A stretch of 64,000 nucleotides of DNA from Anseranas semipalmata (GCA_013399115.1 VXAA01001151.1:251040-315039); one strand, 5' to 3'; counted from the stretch's first letter, positions 52,347 through 64,000 are shown. Numbers and translations: made by a program. Notes: a model not told the origin generated them from the letters alone.

Positions 52347-55300
52347 CTGGCAATGAGAGAAAAGTTTAAGGAAATGGTTTTTGGCACAATGGCATATTTT
52401 TTATTTTACTTATTTTTTTTTTCCCTGAGCCACGGGATGGAACACAATTAGGCTATATACTCACATATTTCCATCTTCCCCAGATATTACTGTGACTTCT
52501 TCAGCTCCCATGCAGCCTCTGTGTACATGACCTAGATGCTTCTTCCAGAGAAACTCAACTTTTGAAATGTTCCCAGAAATTTCTGTATCAATATAGTTCA
52601 AGTAGGTGTTACCTGGCCTGAAAGTTCCCCTGCCAAAAGAAAAGCAGAAAAGTGAAGCATGCAAATGAGTTAGTTGCGTAAATTCCGGTGCCTTTCAGGA
52701 TGCTAACACTGGATTAGTTAGCACAGTCTCTGTCAGTATTGTCATCATATTTATTCCTGTCAATATTTTTGGAAAATGAGGCCTGGCTTCATATAAGTCC
52801 AAATCAAAAAGTTCTGTTGGTATTTCTGCTTGTGAAAGAAAAAAGAAGAAATAAAAAATTGTAATTTACAATTTTGCTTTCTCCGGTATCTGTATTCATT
52901 ATGACTGAATGCACATTGAAGTCTGTTATTAACACAGAAATTACCTGTAGGTGCATTGCTGCAGCAGGGCATTTGCAAGCAAAGGTACTTCTGGTACAGA
53001 CCAGTGACAGGGCTGTGTTCAAACACAGAAGAGGTTGGCTTTACAATATTTAAACCGTGCTCTGGACAAGGATCAGGTTATGAGATTTACACCCATGTTT
53101 ACTAGAAAAGGCCAGGCTGAGTGGACTTCAAAGCCAGACGCTGGCACAGTTCATAAGCAAGGTGCAACTTCCTTGCTGGTGTACATTCCCTAGGGGGGTA
53201 GTGATCACAAGATTGTACATCATTCGGCTTTTTGTTATCTCAGAGAAGATCTCCAAATGACGTGTCTGAGACCAGAAGTAGCCTCCTATCAGGCCGCAGA
53301 GCTCTTTGTTCTTGCCTTCTTTGCTATACTAACCTTTGTCCGAAAAGAAAGGAGGAGAGGGAGAGGAGAGACCAACAAACACATTTTGACCACAATCTGT
53401 AGCATGGGGAACTTTGACCACTTATCACCTGCTTTTATAACCAGTGTAGATCACAGATCACAAAGAACAAGATGAGACATCTAAAAAGAGACATTATAAA
53501 TTCAGTATAATAACAATTTTTTCAACAGTCACGTTATACTTACTTGTCAATTGTATACTTTCTCCTAATCCCATTAGTTCCAGTCAAGGCTACATCTATA
53601 TTTCCCTTCATGGTTTCCGTTGCAGATACTCTGACACGTATCTCTTTTCGCCAGCCTTTGAAAACAAAATGAAAGAGGTTGTCATTGTAAAGAGATTTCT
53701 TTCCTTCATATGTTTCAATGTCTTTCAGGCAGAGGAGAGGATAGCACAGATGCGCCTGCAAGCAAATGAAATGACACTCCCTTTATTAAGGCAAATGTTA
53801 GTTCTATGTGATTCTGGTAATCTTAATTTCTTTGACAGTGGTCTAAATCACAGATTCAACCTCTGCTGGCCTTCTGGCCATGCTGAGTATTTAATCTGCC
53901 ATGGGCAACACAGTGCTTTGCTTTTCCACTTGGCCTCAGTTTTCATTTTGTAGTTTCTTAGACTGATGAGCAATTTGGGAGGGGGTCTCATGGGCAGTGC
54001 ATTAGCTCTGAAATATGAAGAAGGAAATATTTTCTTATGCCTGTGCAAAGCTCAGCCTCAGTTAGATTCTGTCATCTCCATGTGTTTCTAAGGCAGAAGC
54101 ATGGCCTCATACCCAACAGTGCATATTGATTTCAAGTAACCAGGTTTGGGAAGTTTTTGTACTGGCTTTAACTTGAGCTATTAAAAGGAGAATTTCTTCA
54201 CCCACTTCAGGCTATGGTTTCTATAAATTCAACAATGTAGATGCTAAAATGAATGTGTTCATTCAGGTTTAAGAAACAGCTAGTTTCTCTGCAATCAAAT
54301 TCATTTTTCTGCTTTTTGCTTTTCTCAAGATAAGATATATCATTTTTTGTACCTAGTTTTCCTTTCATATTCTAGTGCCTAGTGAATGATGTCCTCAAGG
54401 ACCATATCTCATTTATTGCCCTTGCAGTTCATCATCTGGGATGGATTACATTTTATTTACAAATTTCCTTATTTCCCAGTTCTTGGGCTGTTTTTCCATT
54501 AATCACAATTAAAACTATTCTTCCTTATTACCCCCTGTCATTATGACTTGATGAGCTTTGCAAAAATGTCCTGAAAAGATCTAGTTTTATAAATTTTTGT
54601 CAATGACAGTAGTGCAACTTTTTTACTTTGAAATTTTGCATTTTCAGCATATCATTCCTCCCACCTCCACCTTTTTAGAGGTGCCAATCACCATTTCAAA
54701 GCCATCATCTAGTTAACAACATTTAGCAGACTTTCTAAGTCACAGGTCAGCATCAATTCTGTAATTATCTCAGCCTTTCCCAGAAAATGCTGATATTCCA
54801 TATTCCTATCAAACATGAAATTCCAGATTTTGTACTGAGCTTCTCTTACGTCAGTGGATTTCTGTAGAAGTGTAAGGTATTTGTTCATATAGACTTCATT
54901 GCCACTTTAAATATATCACCCAAAAACTGTACTTACGAGCATATGGGGGGAGGGCTCCTGTGTTTAAATAAACCTTTTGCTGTTCTTTTTCAGTTTTGTG
55001 AGGAAACATATCAGCATAATGACCCATCAGTGGGCATCCTTCCTTTGGGCATGGGAAGCAGGCTCCCTAGATGAAAATAACAGTGTGTGTTACAAGATGT
55101 TATCCATTTTAATCTCAATTCTTAAAGTACAGTATATTAGGGTATGTCAGCTTTTTCTTCATTTTCTTTTTTTTTTNNNNNNNNNNNNNNNNNNNNNATC
55201 ATATCTTCAATATTTATCAGAGTGGTGGAAAACGGAGTTGTGATGGTCAGTCTGCTTATTTCATCTGGTCAAAAATCAGAAAAAAAAATCTGGCCTAATT

Positions 55301-58300
55301 CTTTTTGTTCCTGCAGAGACCATGAATAAATACCTAAATGTATGCTGCACCTTACTACCTGATCTGTAAAATACAGGTAGTATGTCTGTCTTTCATAGGG
55401 TCTATTGAAAGGTGACTTGGTAATTGTTGCGGGGTGGGTAACTGTACTTGCAAGGAGGTCTGGCTGAATGTCTCGCTCATTTGGTAAAGATATTTAACCA
55501 CAGGAATACTGAAGCTTGGGGCCTCACTTTGGTATGTGCTCTGTTTGCTTTTCAGCCTTTATTCCCATGAAGAAACTCTATGAAATTATTCAGTCTATGT
55601 AGATTGAATGTTGAGATGATGACCTTGTTGTCCATTAAAAAAAAAAAAAAAGGATAAGCATGTATATTTTCAGCAAAAGCAATTCAATTTCAGCTGGAGG
55701 AAAAAAAAAAGCTTTGCAATTTTCGGATAGTTCAATGTTGATAACTGGGAGGTTCTGCAAGAAGTGGTATCTGTGGATCTTTGGCTATTTGGGCATTAGA
55801 AGAATAAAAGGTTAAATGAGCACCATCAGTTATTTACTCTTTATTTATTTTTTATTTATTCTTTATCAGTTATTTGGGGGATTGGACTAAATGATCTTCC
55901 AAGGTCCCTTCCAATCCCTAACGTTCTGTGATTCTGTGATTCTTCAATTGACAAAATCATTTCCCTCTCATCACCAAATTGCACAGGGTTCTCGTTTTCA
56001 TTCAAGTCCTGAATTACATCAGACTTCCAAGTTATGTGCAGAATCACTCCAAGCAATAATGACTTTTCAGCATGTCCTGGTTTCAGCTGGGATAGAGTTA
56101 ATTTTCTTCCTAGTAGCTGGTACGGTGCTGCATTTTGGATTTAGGATGAGAACAACACTGATAACACACCAATGTTTAGTGGCTGCTGAGCAGTGCTTGC
56201 ACAGAGCCAAGGACTTTTCAGCTTCTCATGCTGCCCTGCCAGCGGGGAGGCTGGGCGTGCACAGGGAGCTGTACACAGCCAGGACAGCTGGCCCAAACCT
56301 GCCAAAGGGATGTCCCATGCCACATGGTGTCATGCTGAACAACAAAACTGGGGGGAGTTGGACGGGAGGGCTGCCACTGCTTGGGGACTGGTGGNTTTTT
56401 TTTTTTTTTTTTCTCTTCTGTGATCCTGCCACTGCAAGGGGAAGGTGAGCAAACGGCTGCGTGGTGCTGAGCTGCCTGTGGGGTTAAACCACAACACAGA
56501 AGTATCGTAATCCTTCCTTTTGTGAGTCAATACAAGTAAATCCAAACTTGGCTTCCCAGTTATGTCAGGCATGAAACACCAGGACATTCTGCTGCCTTCT
56601 TTCTTGTGGCACTTGAGGGCTGTTTTGTGTGTGAGCACTGCTGCGCTGTATAAATATTTGTCTCCCCTGTTCTAAATACTGTGGCTGTTTATTGCTTATA
56701 CAGATGTTTAAACATTTGCGAAATCCAGTGGCCATCCCCGTGATGATGAGTTCCACAAGGTTTGTGAGGCACTGGTTTAAATGGACTTCCTTCAGCCAGA
56801 CTGCGTCCTCATTGCTGACCTACACAGAAGGTGAACCCAGCCATTGGCTCTCATGGCCCTCCTAACCCTTCATCTCTTTTTGTAACTGTTTTGGATGTTA
56901 TATTTACTGTCTTCATTTTCTCCTTGATCTCTTTGGGGGTTTGCTGCTTTTACGTTTTGCCCATTTTTTGGCTGTGATCTGGATGAGGGCAGTCAGTGGG
57001 TCTCCAGAGCCACCCTCTATCCTATCATTTAGAGGGCAGAAACTGTCCCAGAAATTATTAAGAGAAGAAGGGCAGGGCTATAACCTTCTCACCCACTTCA
57101 AAACACGTACCTGATACTCACCAGTATAAAAGCTTGGTATGTTTCACACTGGTAGCCAAGAAATCCATTTGGGGTGATAATACTTTCAGTGTAATACCGG
57201 AGGCTTCTTTTATGTCCACACCCAATAGATCTATATGCTGGGAAAAAAAAACGTAAAAAAAGATGAAAGTGATACATTAATCATAAAGTCTATGCCAAAA
57301 CAATGTATGTGGGTCTTTTTTCCTCAAAAGCATCTATACATAGACTGAAGTGTTGGATTAAAAAATAGTAACAAGTAGAAGATGTTTAAAGTGTAAATTA
57401 CTTGGTTTTATGGTAAAAAGCACACTTGCAACTACATATATATTTTTGATGGGGGAGTGCGAGGTGCTGCCCATGTGTCCCTGTGCCCATATAGGAGCTC
57501 ACAGAGGTGAGATGCACCTGGCAGCCCCCGTGCAGCCTCCAGTCCTGCTATGCGCACCCTTGACTGCTTTTACTTTAGCAAGAGAACAGAGGAGGATTTA
57601 GCTGGATTTCCCTTTGATGTTTCGAAGACTGGAATAATTCTTAGTCGCAGCATTTGCAAAGCATATAGTAGTTACTGTGAAGTAGTTTTCATTTGCTTAC
57701 TGTTATCACAATGTGGTATTTTGTAAAACCACAGTTTCCACTCACTTCTAGAATTAAAGAAAATTGTAGTAATTATTTTAACTTCAGTGGCTTTCAGGGT
57801 TTTTAAGCTCTAGAAAATCTGCAGTCATTTGACATCGGTGATTCTGTGAAATGCTCTGAAAAGCAAGATGTTTGGCAGTGTGTCCTTGATATTGTCAGAA
57901 TTATTCAAATCAAGCACATTTTGCCCTCAAAGTGAAATTCCTAAGCAGTCAGTGCAGGGAAGAAGAAAGTGCAATTTGTGTTATATTTACAGGTCCCTTG
58001 TTACAAGTATTGTCTTCATTAGTTCCGAAGCCTCTCCTTTATCAAAGCACAATATACCAACATTAAGCTATAAAAATAGGCTCCGCTCTGCTTCAGTGTC
58101 GGGGGACCTCGCCTAATTACAGGGAGACGTCTTGGAGGCACTGAAGTAATTGCAAACTGGCACAGCTTACAGTGAAATCAGAATTTCACCTATAGTTATA
58201 CATCAATATTTATGCAGACCACTTGATATTGACCAGTTGATACACATTGTTCTTACATAGGGGGAAAAAAATACAACTGAGAGGCATTTTTGTCTGTGTT

Positions 58301-61300
58301 TCTTGAAAACAATCTGGGTCCGCAAGGCTTCCTGAGTATGTTTTCTTTATAGTTCCATCTCTAAATCTAATTCACAAGGGTCTGTGCTTCTAACTTTAAA
58401 AATCTCAGCTCTTACTGTTGGCTTACTTTATACTAGTGCCAAATTCATTTAACATCTATACAATGGGAACATAATACCCCTCTGCTTCCTGCATCAAAAG
58501 CTGTAGAAAGAAGTTAGTAAATAGCATTTCTAAAGCACTTTTTTACATAAAAGCACTACATAAATGTAAATATTATCAAACAGAAGAGAGATGCACAAAG
58601 CGAGGTTTAAACAAGAGGCAGGAGTTAAGGCTGTCTCTGTTTTTAGGAGCTGCATGAAAAACCCACTCCATCTGCCCAATAGAGCTGGGCTTGTTTTTCA
58701 CCACAAAACATTGCAAGCAGCCTAGTGAAATATCTGTCAAAAATATATATTTTTTGCTGAAAATTGAGACATTTTCATATTGTCCGTTTTGAAGGTGTTT
58801 TGGTTCCAAATGATTCTGTGCATAGTCAGCTTTCAGTCTTGGTTACGAAGTTATCAAACCAGTTCCGATACAGAGCATTTTTGAAAACCAGCTACTTAAC
58901 TAGTGGTAGGGATTTCAAAACATTTAGCTGTGAATAACATATGTTCTTATTTCTGTAGGTTAGGACCAGAAGACAGGATTTTGGGCATCTATTGTGCTCA
59001 ATCCCAGGATAATTCTTACTAACTGCCCAGCTGTCTTTGAAGCACATGAACTATCAGTGCACAGTCATTTTATTATCTTCTATATTTTTAACCTTGTACT
59101 GTTCCCTTTGAAGACACTAAAGCTGCTAATGGCATGGATGAGTATGTCTGACCCCAGTAGTTCTGGAACTGATGTCTTTGTAGCGAGAAGGGAAGCTCAG
59201 TTTTTAAAACACTCATTTTTGGATTATCCTTGAATGAATTTCACCAGCCCTTTGTGCATGGAATTTCCACGGAGGTCAGGCAGATCATAACAGGTTGATG
59301 AACAAGTCTGTATGCTTTAACTGAAGTTTCCATCTGGAGTTTTCCTTAATTAGTATATTGATATGCATATGCATACACACACATATTTGTACATTATGTA
59401 TGTGTGTATGAACACCTATATACCTATGGGTGTTTCACAGACAGCTTTAAATCTTTCATTTTTGAGTATTCTCTTGCTACTCCAAATCTGAGATATATAA
59501 GTAATATATACATTCAAAAGGCATTACCTTAGCCTAGCCTGCAAACTAGCCTTTCAAAGCAAAGCTTATAACAGGACATTACTTCTTTACAATATATTTA
59601 CCTCTCATAAGGTCATTGATATTCCGAGTTGCGGGAGGTACTCGGAGCTGCTTGCATCCTGGCATTTTCTTCCCACCATTTGGGTAAAAATCCAGGTGGC
59701 CACAAGTCTGAAGAATCCCAGGAGCTGAAATATGAAGACTGATCACTCTCTGATACGCTTTTGTGTATGTGTCAGCTTCTGTGTGAAACGTACCGAAGTC
59801 AAAGAACAGATGACCAGCGTGAGTATGAATTACATCAACAAATTTTGCATCCGAAGGATCCAGCCTAACCATTGTGGGAGTATACTGGAAAAGAGGCCCA
59901 GCTGGATCCAAACCTAAATAAAGGGAGATGTGGCTGATTAAGTAAATAATAACTTTACTTATTCACTGCCATCACATGCAATGTGTATACACTATATGTC
60001 ATTAAACTTCTACCTTTACTCCTCATATAAAAATCTATTTTGTGCTGATGTGGATGTATTGACAGCCAGCAAAACAAGCAGGGTTTTAACAGAACAGTGG
60101 CTGGAGACGTTGCACCATAGTAAAAATTGGATGCATGGTTGACCTACTATTGGGCAATAATGTCATAGAAGAGGGTTTTTTTAGTTTTGGTTGTTGTTTT
60201 GCATAGTAGTGGAAGATGTGAAATTTTGATATGTTACCCTGAGCATGCATATTTGCCTGAGAATTTTTATTTGGTCAAAAATCTATTTTAATTTGCAAAA
60301 GAGTTTGCTTGCAAACATTACCCTCTTTGCTTCAGGATCAGTGAGCTCTTTCTGTGGCCAGAGCACTACAATTCAGATCCCAGTTTCCCTACATTGCTTA
60401 TGTGGCTGTATATCATGCATACAGCCTAGTCAAAGTGAAGAACTGACTGGAGGAGAACGGAAAGCAGAAAATACTGAGCCTTTAAAAAATGTGATGTGGG
60501 AATGTGTCATACTGCGCCTCCCTGTGAAGCTATGCGGCTAATGGCTTTCTTCCTTTCAAGGGTGCCCATGGCTATTTATCGTCTCATCCTGACATAGTAA
60601 ATATAGGGGTATTTAGTTTTTCCTTTCAGATTTTCAATCTTAACCGCTGAAAAGTCATGTTAGAGTGGGCTTTTAAAACCAAACATGATAATGAGTTGCT
60701 AATATTTTTACAAGTCTGTTTTTCCAGATGTAATACAGAATTTTCTTCCTGCTCTTTGATATAGCTAAAGATGACAGGGAGCATGCTCTCAGAGACTTGG
60801 CGTGACCTATGCAAAGTGACATATATTTAGCCACAGTAGGGACAGTTAAACCTTTCTGTTGCAGTCCAGCCTTTCTCAGGGCTGTGACTGTTGATATGTG
60901 AAATGTGTGGCATGGGATAGGACATGGCTTCATTTGCATGCCGTTAATCATGGCAAAGCAACATAGTGCGGTCTGTATCGTGTTTGTTAGTTAGCAGTGA
61001 CTCTCTGGTTCTCTTAAGTCACATGAAAATATGAAGCTTCTGCAGCTGAAACAGCTTCAGTACCTGTTATTCTTCCAATGCCAGGTTTCCGTCTGCCTGC
61101 CTCCCCTGCAGCATGTGCTCCAAGACTATGGCCAATGATGTGAACGTTGGCAGGAGAGTAGCCATAGTCTTGCTGTGAAGATGTATGGAAAGGAAGAAAA
61201 ACAAGGGTGCTAAATGGGAGGAGATACGAGCCCAAGGCAGTCATCATGCCCTCACAACCAGACCGTCACCGAGTCCTGTGTGTCCTGGGAAGGGCAGGCG

Positions 61301-63499
61301 ATGGAGGGGAGCATTGCAGGAAGTTACTGCCATCTGAGGTGGGATCTGTACCAGTGTGCAGAAGAGAAGCAGTTCCCAACTCATCCCTTCCCCTCTTATA
61401 GCACCCCTCTGGAAGACAGCAACCTCCATCAAGAATGTGCTCTTTTGTTAGAAAAGAAGGAAAAGGGAATTCCTGCTCCCATAACTTGCATTGATGCTTA
61501 TCCAAAAGGTGAACGACCCCTCTGCCTCTTCATATCCAGCCAACACCCCTCACCCTGAACCCGTCTGTTTGGCCAGGCTAGTGTCTATGGTTTTCAGTGC
61601 TTTTTTCTGCCACATGCCCCCTGTGTGAATAAAGTGGCTGTCATGCTATGGGGGTGCTCCACCACCCAGGTCCTGCAGAAGGAGGAGCCCATGTGCTGCT
61701 GGCACGCTGGGCTCGGCTGAGCCTCTGCGGGGGAAGCGTGGCATCAGGTGGCTGTGGGAGGACCACTTCTACGTGCTGCCATCCAGGGGTAGCATCAAAT
61801 CTAAAGATGCCACCTTGACCACAGGCTTTCCCATACAGACTATATGCTGGTGTTCACGTTCCACGGATACTTGTACCTCGAGATGGTTCACAAGATACGC
61901 TAGCTCAGCCCCCACAATGCGGACGTTGTTAACTGCATCGGTGTACAAACCACTGGAGCCACCTCTCCAGTCGGTCAAAATGCAGTTCACATCTTCAACG
62001 TGAAACATGAACTGTCAAGTATGAAAACAGAAGGAAACGAGCATGAAGTACAACTCTTCCAGGTAATACACAAATAAGAATTTGTTTTGCTATAGCTGGG
62101 GGGTCTCATTTGAGTTCTGCACATTTTGATTTTTACATCCCACCCTTGCAGATTTGGCCTGCTGCTCCTGTCATGAGGCTCTTTTGAGCTCCTCCCTTGC
62201 TCTCCTGCTGCCTTCTCTGGGCTCTGTTTCACAGAAGCCTGTGGAGCAACTTGTAGACACCAGTCTGCACGCCCAGAGAGTAGGCTGCCACGGAGTACGC
62301 TGTGCAGTAGGTATTCTTGTCAGCGGCGCTGAACACAAGGGGTGAATAGTGGGGATAAACTGAAGGTAGGTATATCCTCAGGGCATGGCCAGTGGTTATT
62401 TATTTTTGAAAGAAAATAAAATTATACAGCTCTTGGGGGATTCTTTTTAGTAGTGTGTTTTTCTAATGGTGAAAACTCAACTTTGCATCATTCCCTTATT
62501 CAGAAAGTGGCATTGCAAAATGATGCCAGATGCACCTGCTTTGTTTATGTGACTGGTAAGGACAGATCTTCAGTGCATTTTTTTCTGCATCAATACTGCA
62601 GAATCAACACAAGGAGGCAGACTGGAGGCAGGTCTGAATGCTGCATAAAGACAGCTGGTTTCAGTTCTGTTTTCCAACCCAGCTGCTGTCGTTGGTTTTA
62701 GAATATCAGCTTGTCTTAGTTACCCCAGTTAGAAAAAGAGGATAGAATGATTTATTTTTTATTGTCTAAGGTCTATTCTTCAAAATTTGTACATTTGGAC
62801 CATCTAATGAGATTCACAAATTCGTGTTGATGTGCTTGAAATGTTCAGCCCACAAATCCATATACTTTAAACAAACTATTCTATTTAGAGACATTTGGCA
62901 AAGGAACTTTCTGATTTTTCATTTTGACACAATTTCACTTTTGCAATGTACCTAAATAAAATGAAACCAATCTGCTGAACAAAGCATTTTGGTTTTGGTA
63001 GATCAAACGCCTCACTCAATCTGAAATGTTTATTTTGAACTTTTGCTGAGGTGAGAAAAGTGACCTTTTTCCTTTATTATTGTCAAGGAATTGAAAAACC
63101 AATCAATTATAGTTTTGACTGTGGAGATGAATGCAGCAAAAGGGCATTTAGTAGGAGGCTGAAGTGCACTATACTCATAGCTAGGAACAAGCGGGCAGTC
63201 CTGTGAAACTGAACTTGATTCTGAGGATTTTTCTGCTCATATATTCCCAGAATTAACAGGAAAACAAAGCAGTAAGTTTTCCCTGAGAATTATAAACCAA
63301 TTAATGGGGAATGTGTACGGATATTTGCACTTTCAAATACAAGTACGACTGTCAGACAACAGTCACACCATACCCTGCACATGTTTGTTATCCAGAGGAG
63401 GTCTGCTCCAGCAAGATGGCCATGTATAATGAAGCGAGTTTTCCTATGTGTTCGAAAATTTGAAGCTTTGATAGTTGAAGGATTTGAAGGAGAAATTTT
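52283..63499 (-). CDS. Gene C: PNLIPRP3-like lipase, exons 4-13 (399 aa seen), 5' part beyond window
   Basis: Predicted secreted lipase, truncated only by the window edge. Exons, 5' to 3': 63499-63374, 62011-61877, 61172-61064, 59913-59794, 59724-59602, 57237-57122, 55066-54937, 53655-53544, 52629-52465, 52346-52283. They sum to 1200 bp in one open frame with the phases of genes A and B, so about 70 N-terminal residues (exons 2-3) are missing. Numbered within the visible part, the triad is Ser103 (GHSLG), Asp126 (GLDPAGP) and His213 (CGHKRS). The lid between Cys187 and Cys211 is basic and Pro-rich, with no DGIWEG. The PLAT domain contains FLWKKHL, which I recall from human PNLIPRP3, and ends in LAPC. 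No canonical AATAAA lies close to the stop; an AATACA variant is at 52171-52176. One intron (59725-59793) is 69 bp and readable in frame. Confidence 0.91.
52465..52629 (-). CDS. Gene C exon 12 (PLAT domain core)
   Basis: Visible residues 324-378, phase 2 to phase 2. Contains [18 protein letters not shown] and VEFLWKKHL. One codon shorter than in A and B. Confidence 0.91.
53544..53655 (-). CDS. Gene C exon 11 (start of PLAT domain)
   Basis: Visible residues 287-323, phase 1 to phase 2. Encodes [19 protein letters not shown] and ends RRKYTID. The usual LSG of the first PLAT strand is replaced by VSA. Confidence 0.91.
54937..55066 (-). CDS. Gene C exon 10 (Cys-rich loop)
   Basis: Visible residues 244-286, phase 0 to phase 1, 130 bases as in A and B. 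Contains [19 protein letters not shown] and [11 protein letters not shown]. An N gap lies 111 bases upstream in the preceding intron. Confidence 0.92.
55177..55197. other. Assembly gap (21 N) after a poly-T run
   Basis: Twenty-one N in intron 9 of gene C, 111 bases upstream of exon 10. The true length is unknown. Confidence 0.98.
55873..55945 (+). mobile_element. Short CR1 3' fragment
   Basis: GGATTGGACTAAATGATCTT and CAAGGTCCCTTCCAATCCC followed by TTCTGTGATTCTGTGATTCT are the last about 70 bases of a CR1 element. It lies in intron 9 of gene C, about 130 bases from the LTR. Confidence 0.75.
56073..56496 (+). mobile_element. Solo LTR of an avian endogenous retrovirus, internally shortened
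   Basis: Starts TGTCCTGGTTTCAGCTGGGA and ends GGTTAAACCACAACA, the termini of an LTR family common in neoavian genomes. Flanking 5-mers CAGCA and CAGAA are a near-match target duplication. The family is usually longer; here the middle is lost and replaced by an N (56395) plus a run of T. No viral coding sequence is present. It lies in intron 9 of gene C, antisense to the gene. Confidence 0.75.
57122..57237 (-). CDS. Gene C exon 9 (catalytic histidine)
   Basis: Visible residues 205-243, phase 1 to phase 0. Starts [16 protein letters not shown] with His213 in the triad. One codon shorter than the equivalents in A and B. Confidence 0.91.
59602..59724 (-). CDS. Gene C exon 8 (first part of lid)
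   Basis: Visible residues 164-204, phase 1 to phase 1. Contains [17 protein letters not shown] (Cys187), then the basic lid [17 protein letters not shown]. Confidence 0.92.
59794..59913 (-). CDS. Gene C exon 7 (catalytic aspartate)
   Basis: Visible residues 124-163, phase 1 to phase 1. Starts [19 protein letters not shown] with Asp126, then [19 protein letters not shown]. The next intron is only 69 bp. Confidence 0.93.
61064..61172 (-). CDS. Gene C exon 6 (catalytic serine)
   Basis: Visible residues 88-123, phase 0 to phase 1. Contains [19 protein letters not shown] with nucleophile Ser103; this stretch is identical to gene A at the protein level. Confidence 0.94.
61877..62011 (-). CDS. Gene C exon 5
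   Basis: 45 codons, phase 0 to phase 0. Contains [19 protein letters not shown] and [18 protein letters not shown]. Donor GTACAA. Confidence 0.92.
63374..63499 (-). CDS. Gene C exon 4
   Basis: First visible exon, 42 codons, phase 0 to phase 0. Contains [20 protein letters not shown], the counterpart of the RFIVHGF segment in gene A. Donor GTATGG. Confidence 0.92.
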
Positions 63500-64000
63500 C
63501 TGTATTGAAACAAACAAACAAAACAACAATGTGAATACTCTGTACTAGTGCACACTTTGATATGGGGCAGAGTATCCCAATAGTTAGGGGATAGTTCTGG
63601 GCTCTGAAGAGATGGGTCTTGTTCCTGATCCTAAACTGCCTTGCTGGGGAATATCAGTTAATAACTTCAACAAATTTAACTTCTAATTAATTGAACTAAT
63701 GATATTGGCATCCTTTGCGCAATACTTTGAGATATACTGGTACAACATGTCATGTAAATATAAAATTTTATCAAAATTCATCACAAAAATAGAAAAATAG
63801 TATCTTCTGCAAGATATAGTGCAATCGACTTTGAATCTGTAACCATTTTTCTTTCTTTTTTTCTTTAAGATAAGATTTTCCTCTCCAAGCTTATTCATAT
63901 TTTATCTTAAAGATAGTCCAGACAGCATGAGGAAGGCCACCAGGCTGACATCAAAGGCTGTAGGTATTTTGGAGTTTATGGAGAGAGAAGGAAGGCATTA
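63500..64000. other. Intron 3 of gene C, running off the window
   Basis: No counterpart of exon 3 (CYxxLGCFSD motif) is present before the window ends, so the sequence is intronic by position. Confidence 0.6.

Noticed and set aside
55891..56448. Plus-strand open frame of 185 codons
   Set aside because: It is a translation of the CR1 tail and the solo LTR, ending in poly-T; not a gene.
1..64000. tRNA, rRNA, microRNA or CRISPR structures
   Set aside because: None seen by eye on either strand; the only clean hairpin (34773-34800) is too short for a microRNA precursor.

Overview
The window is vertebrate nuclear DNA, almost certainly from a bird. Coding sequence is split into short exons with GT-AG introns. 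A CR1 retrotransposon 3' end closes in the typical ATTCTATGATTC tail. A solo LTR of a kind I recognise from neoavian genomes lies in one intron. Runs of N mark a draft assembly. There are no operons, ribosome-binding sites or CRISPR arrays.

The backbone is a head-to-tail cluster of three pancreatic-lipase-family genes, all on the minus strand, so each runs right to left. Gene C (stop at 52283; exons 4-13 seen; exons 1-3 lie beyond 64000) is transcriptionally first. Gene B (26257-37871; 12 coding exons, 464 aa) follows. Gene A (7820-22261; 12 coding exons, 468 aa) is last. I assembled all 34 coding exons by hand from splice sites, frame and family motifs. Each reading frame is open, the exon phases are the same in all three genes, and each has an intact Ser-Asp-His triad. 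Gene A resembles classical pancreatic lipase (PNLIP/PNLIPRP2 group). B and C resemble PNLIPRP3. The order fits the mammalian PNLIPRP3-PNLIP-PNLIPRP1-PNLIPRP2 cluster, with an extra PRP3-like copy.

Layout: 1-7780 is sequence downstream of gene A, with one coding-like plus-strand stretch at 977-1465 that I cannot identify. Gene A occupies 7.8-22.7 kb, including a likely TATA box and non-coding first exon. The spacer at 22.7-26.2 kb shows no gene. Gene B occupies 26.2-38 kb. The long spacer at 38-52.2 kb holds a CR1 copy and a possible distant first exon of B. Gene C runs from 52.2 kb past the right edge. Older repeats (CR1, an LTR, a hAT-like inverted-repeat element, a LINE relic) sit in introns or spacers.

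The products would be secreted lipases: a signal peptide, an alpha/beta-hydrolase domain with GHSLG, a disulfide-bounded lid, and a C-terminal PLAT domain ending in Cys. The triads are conserved but the lids differ strongly, suggesting divergence in substrate or in interfacial activation. The oddities most worth checking are a 69-bp, stop-free, multiple-of-three intron in gene C and an unusual start region in gene B. I did not find a novel system; the window is a tandem lipase cluster with some unusual details.
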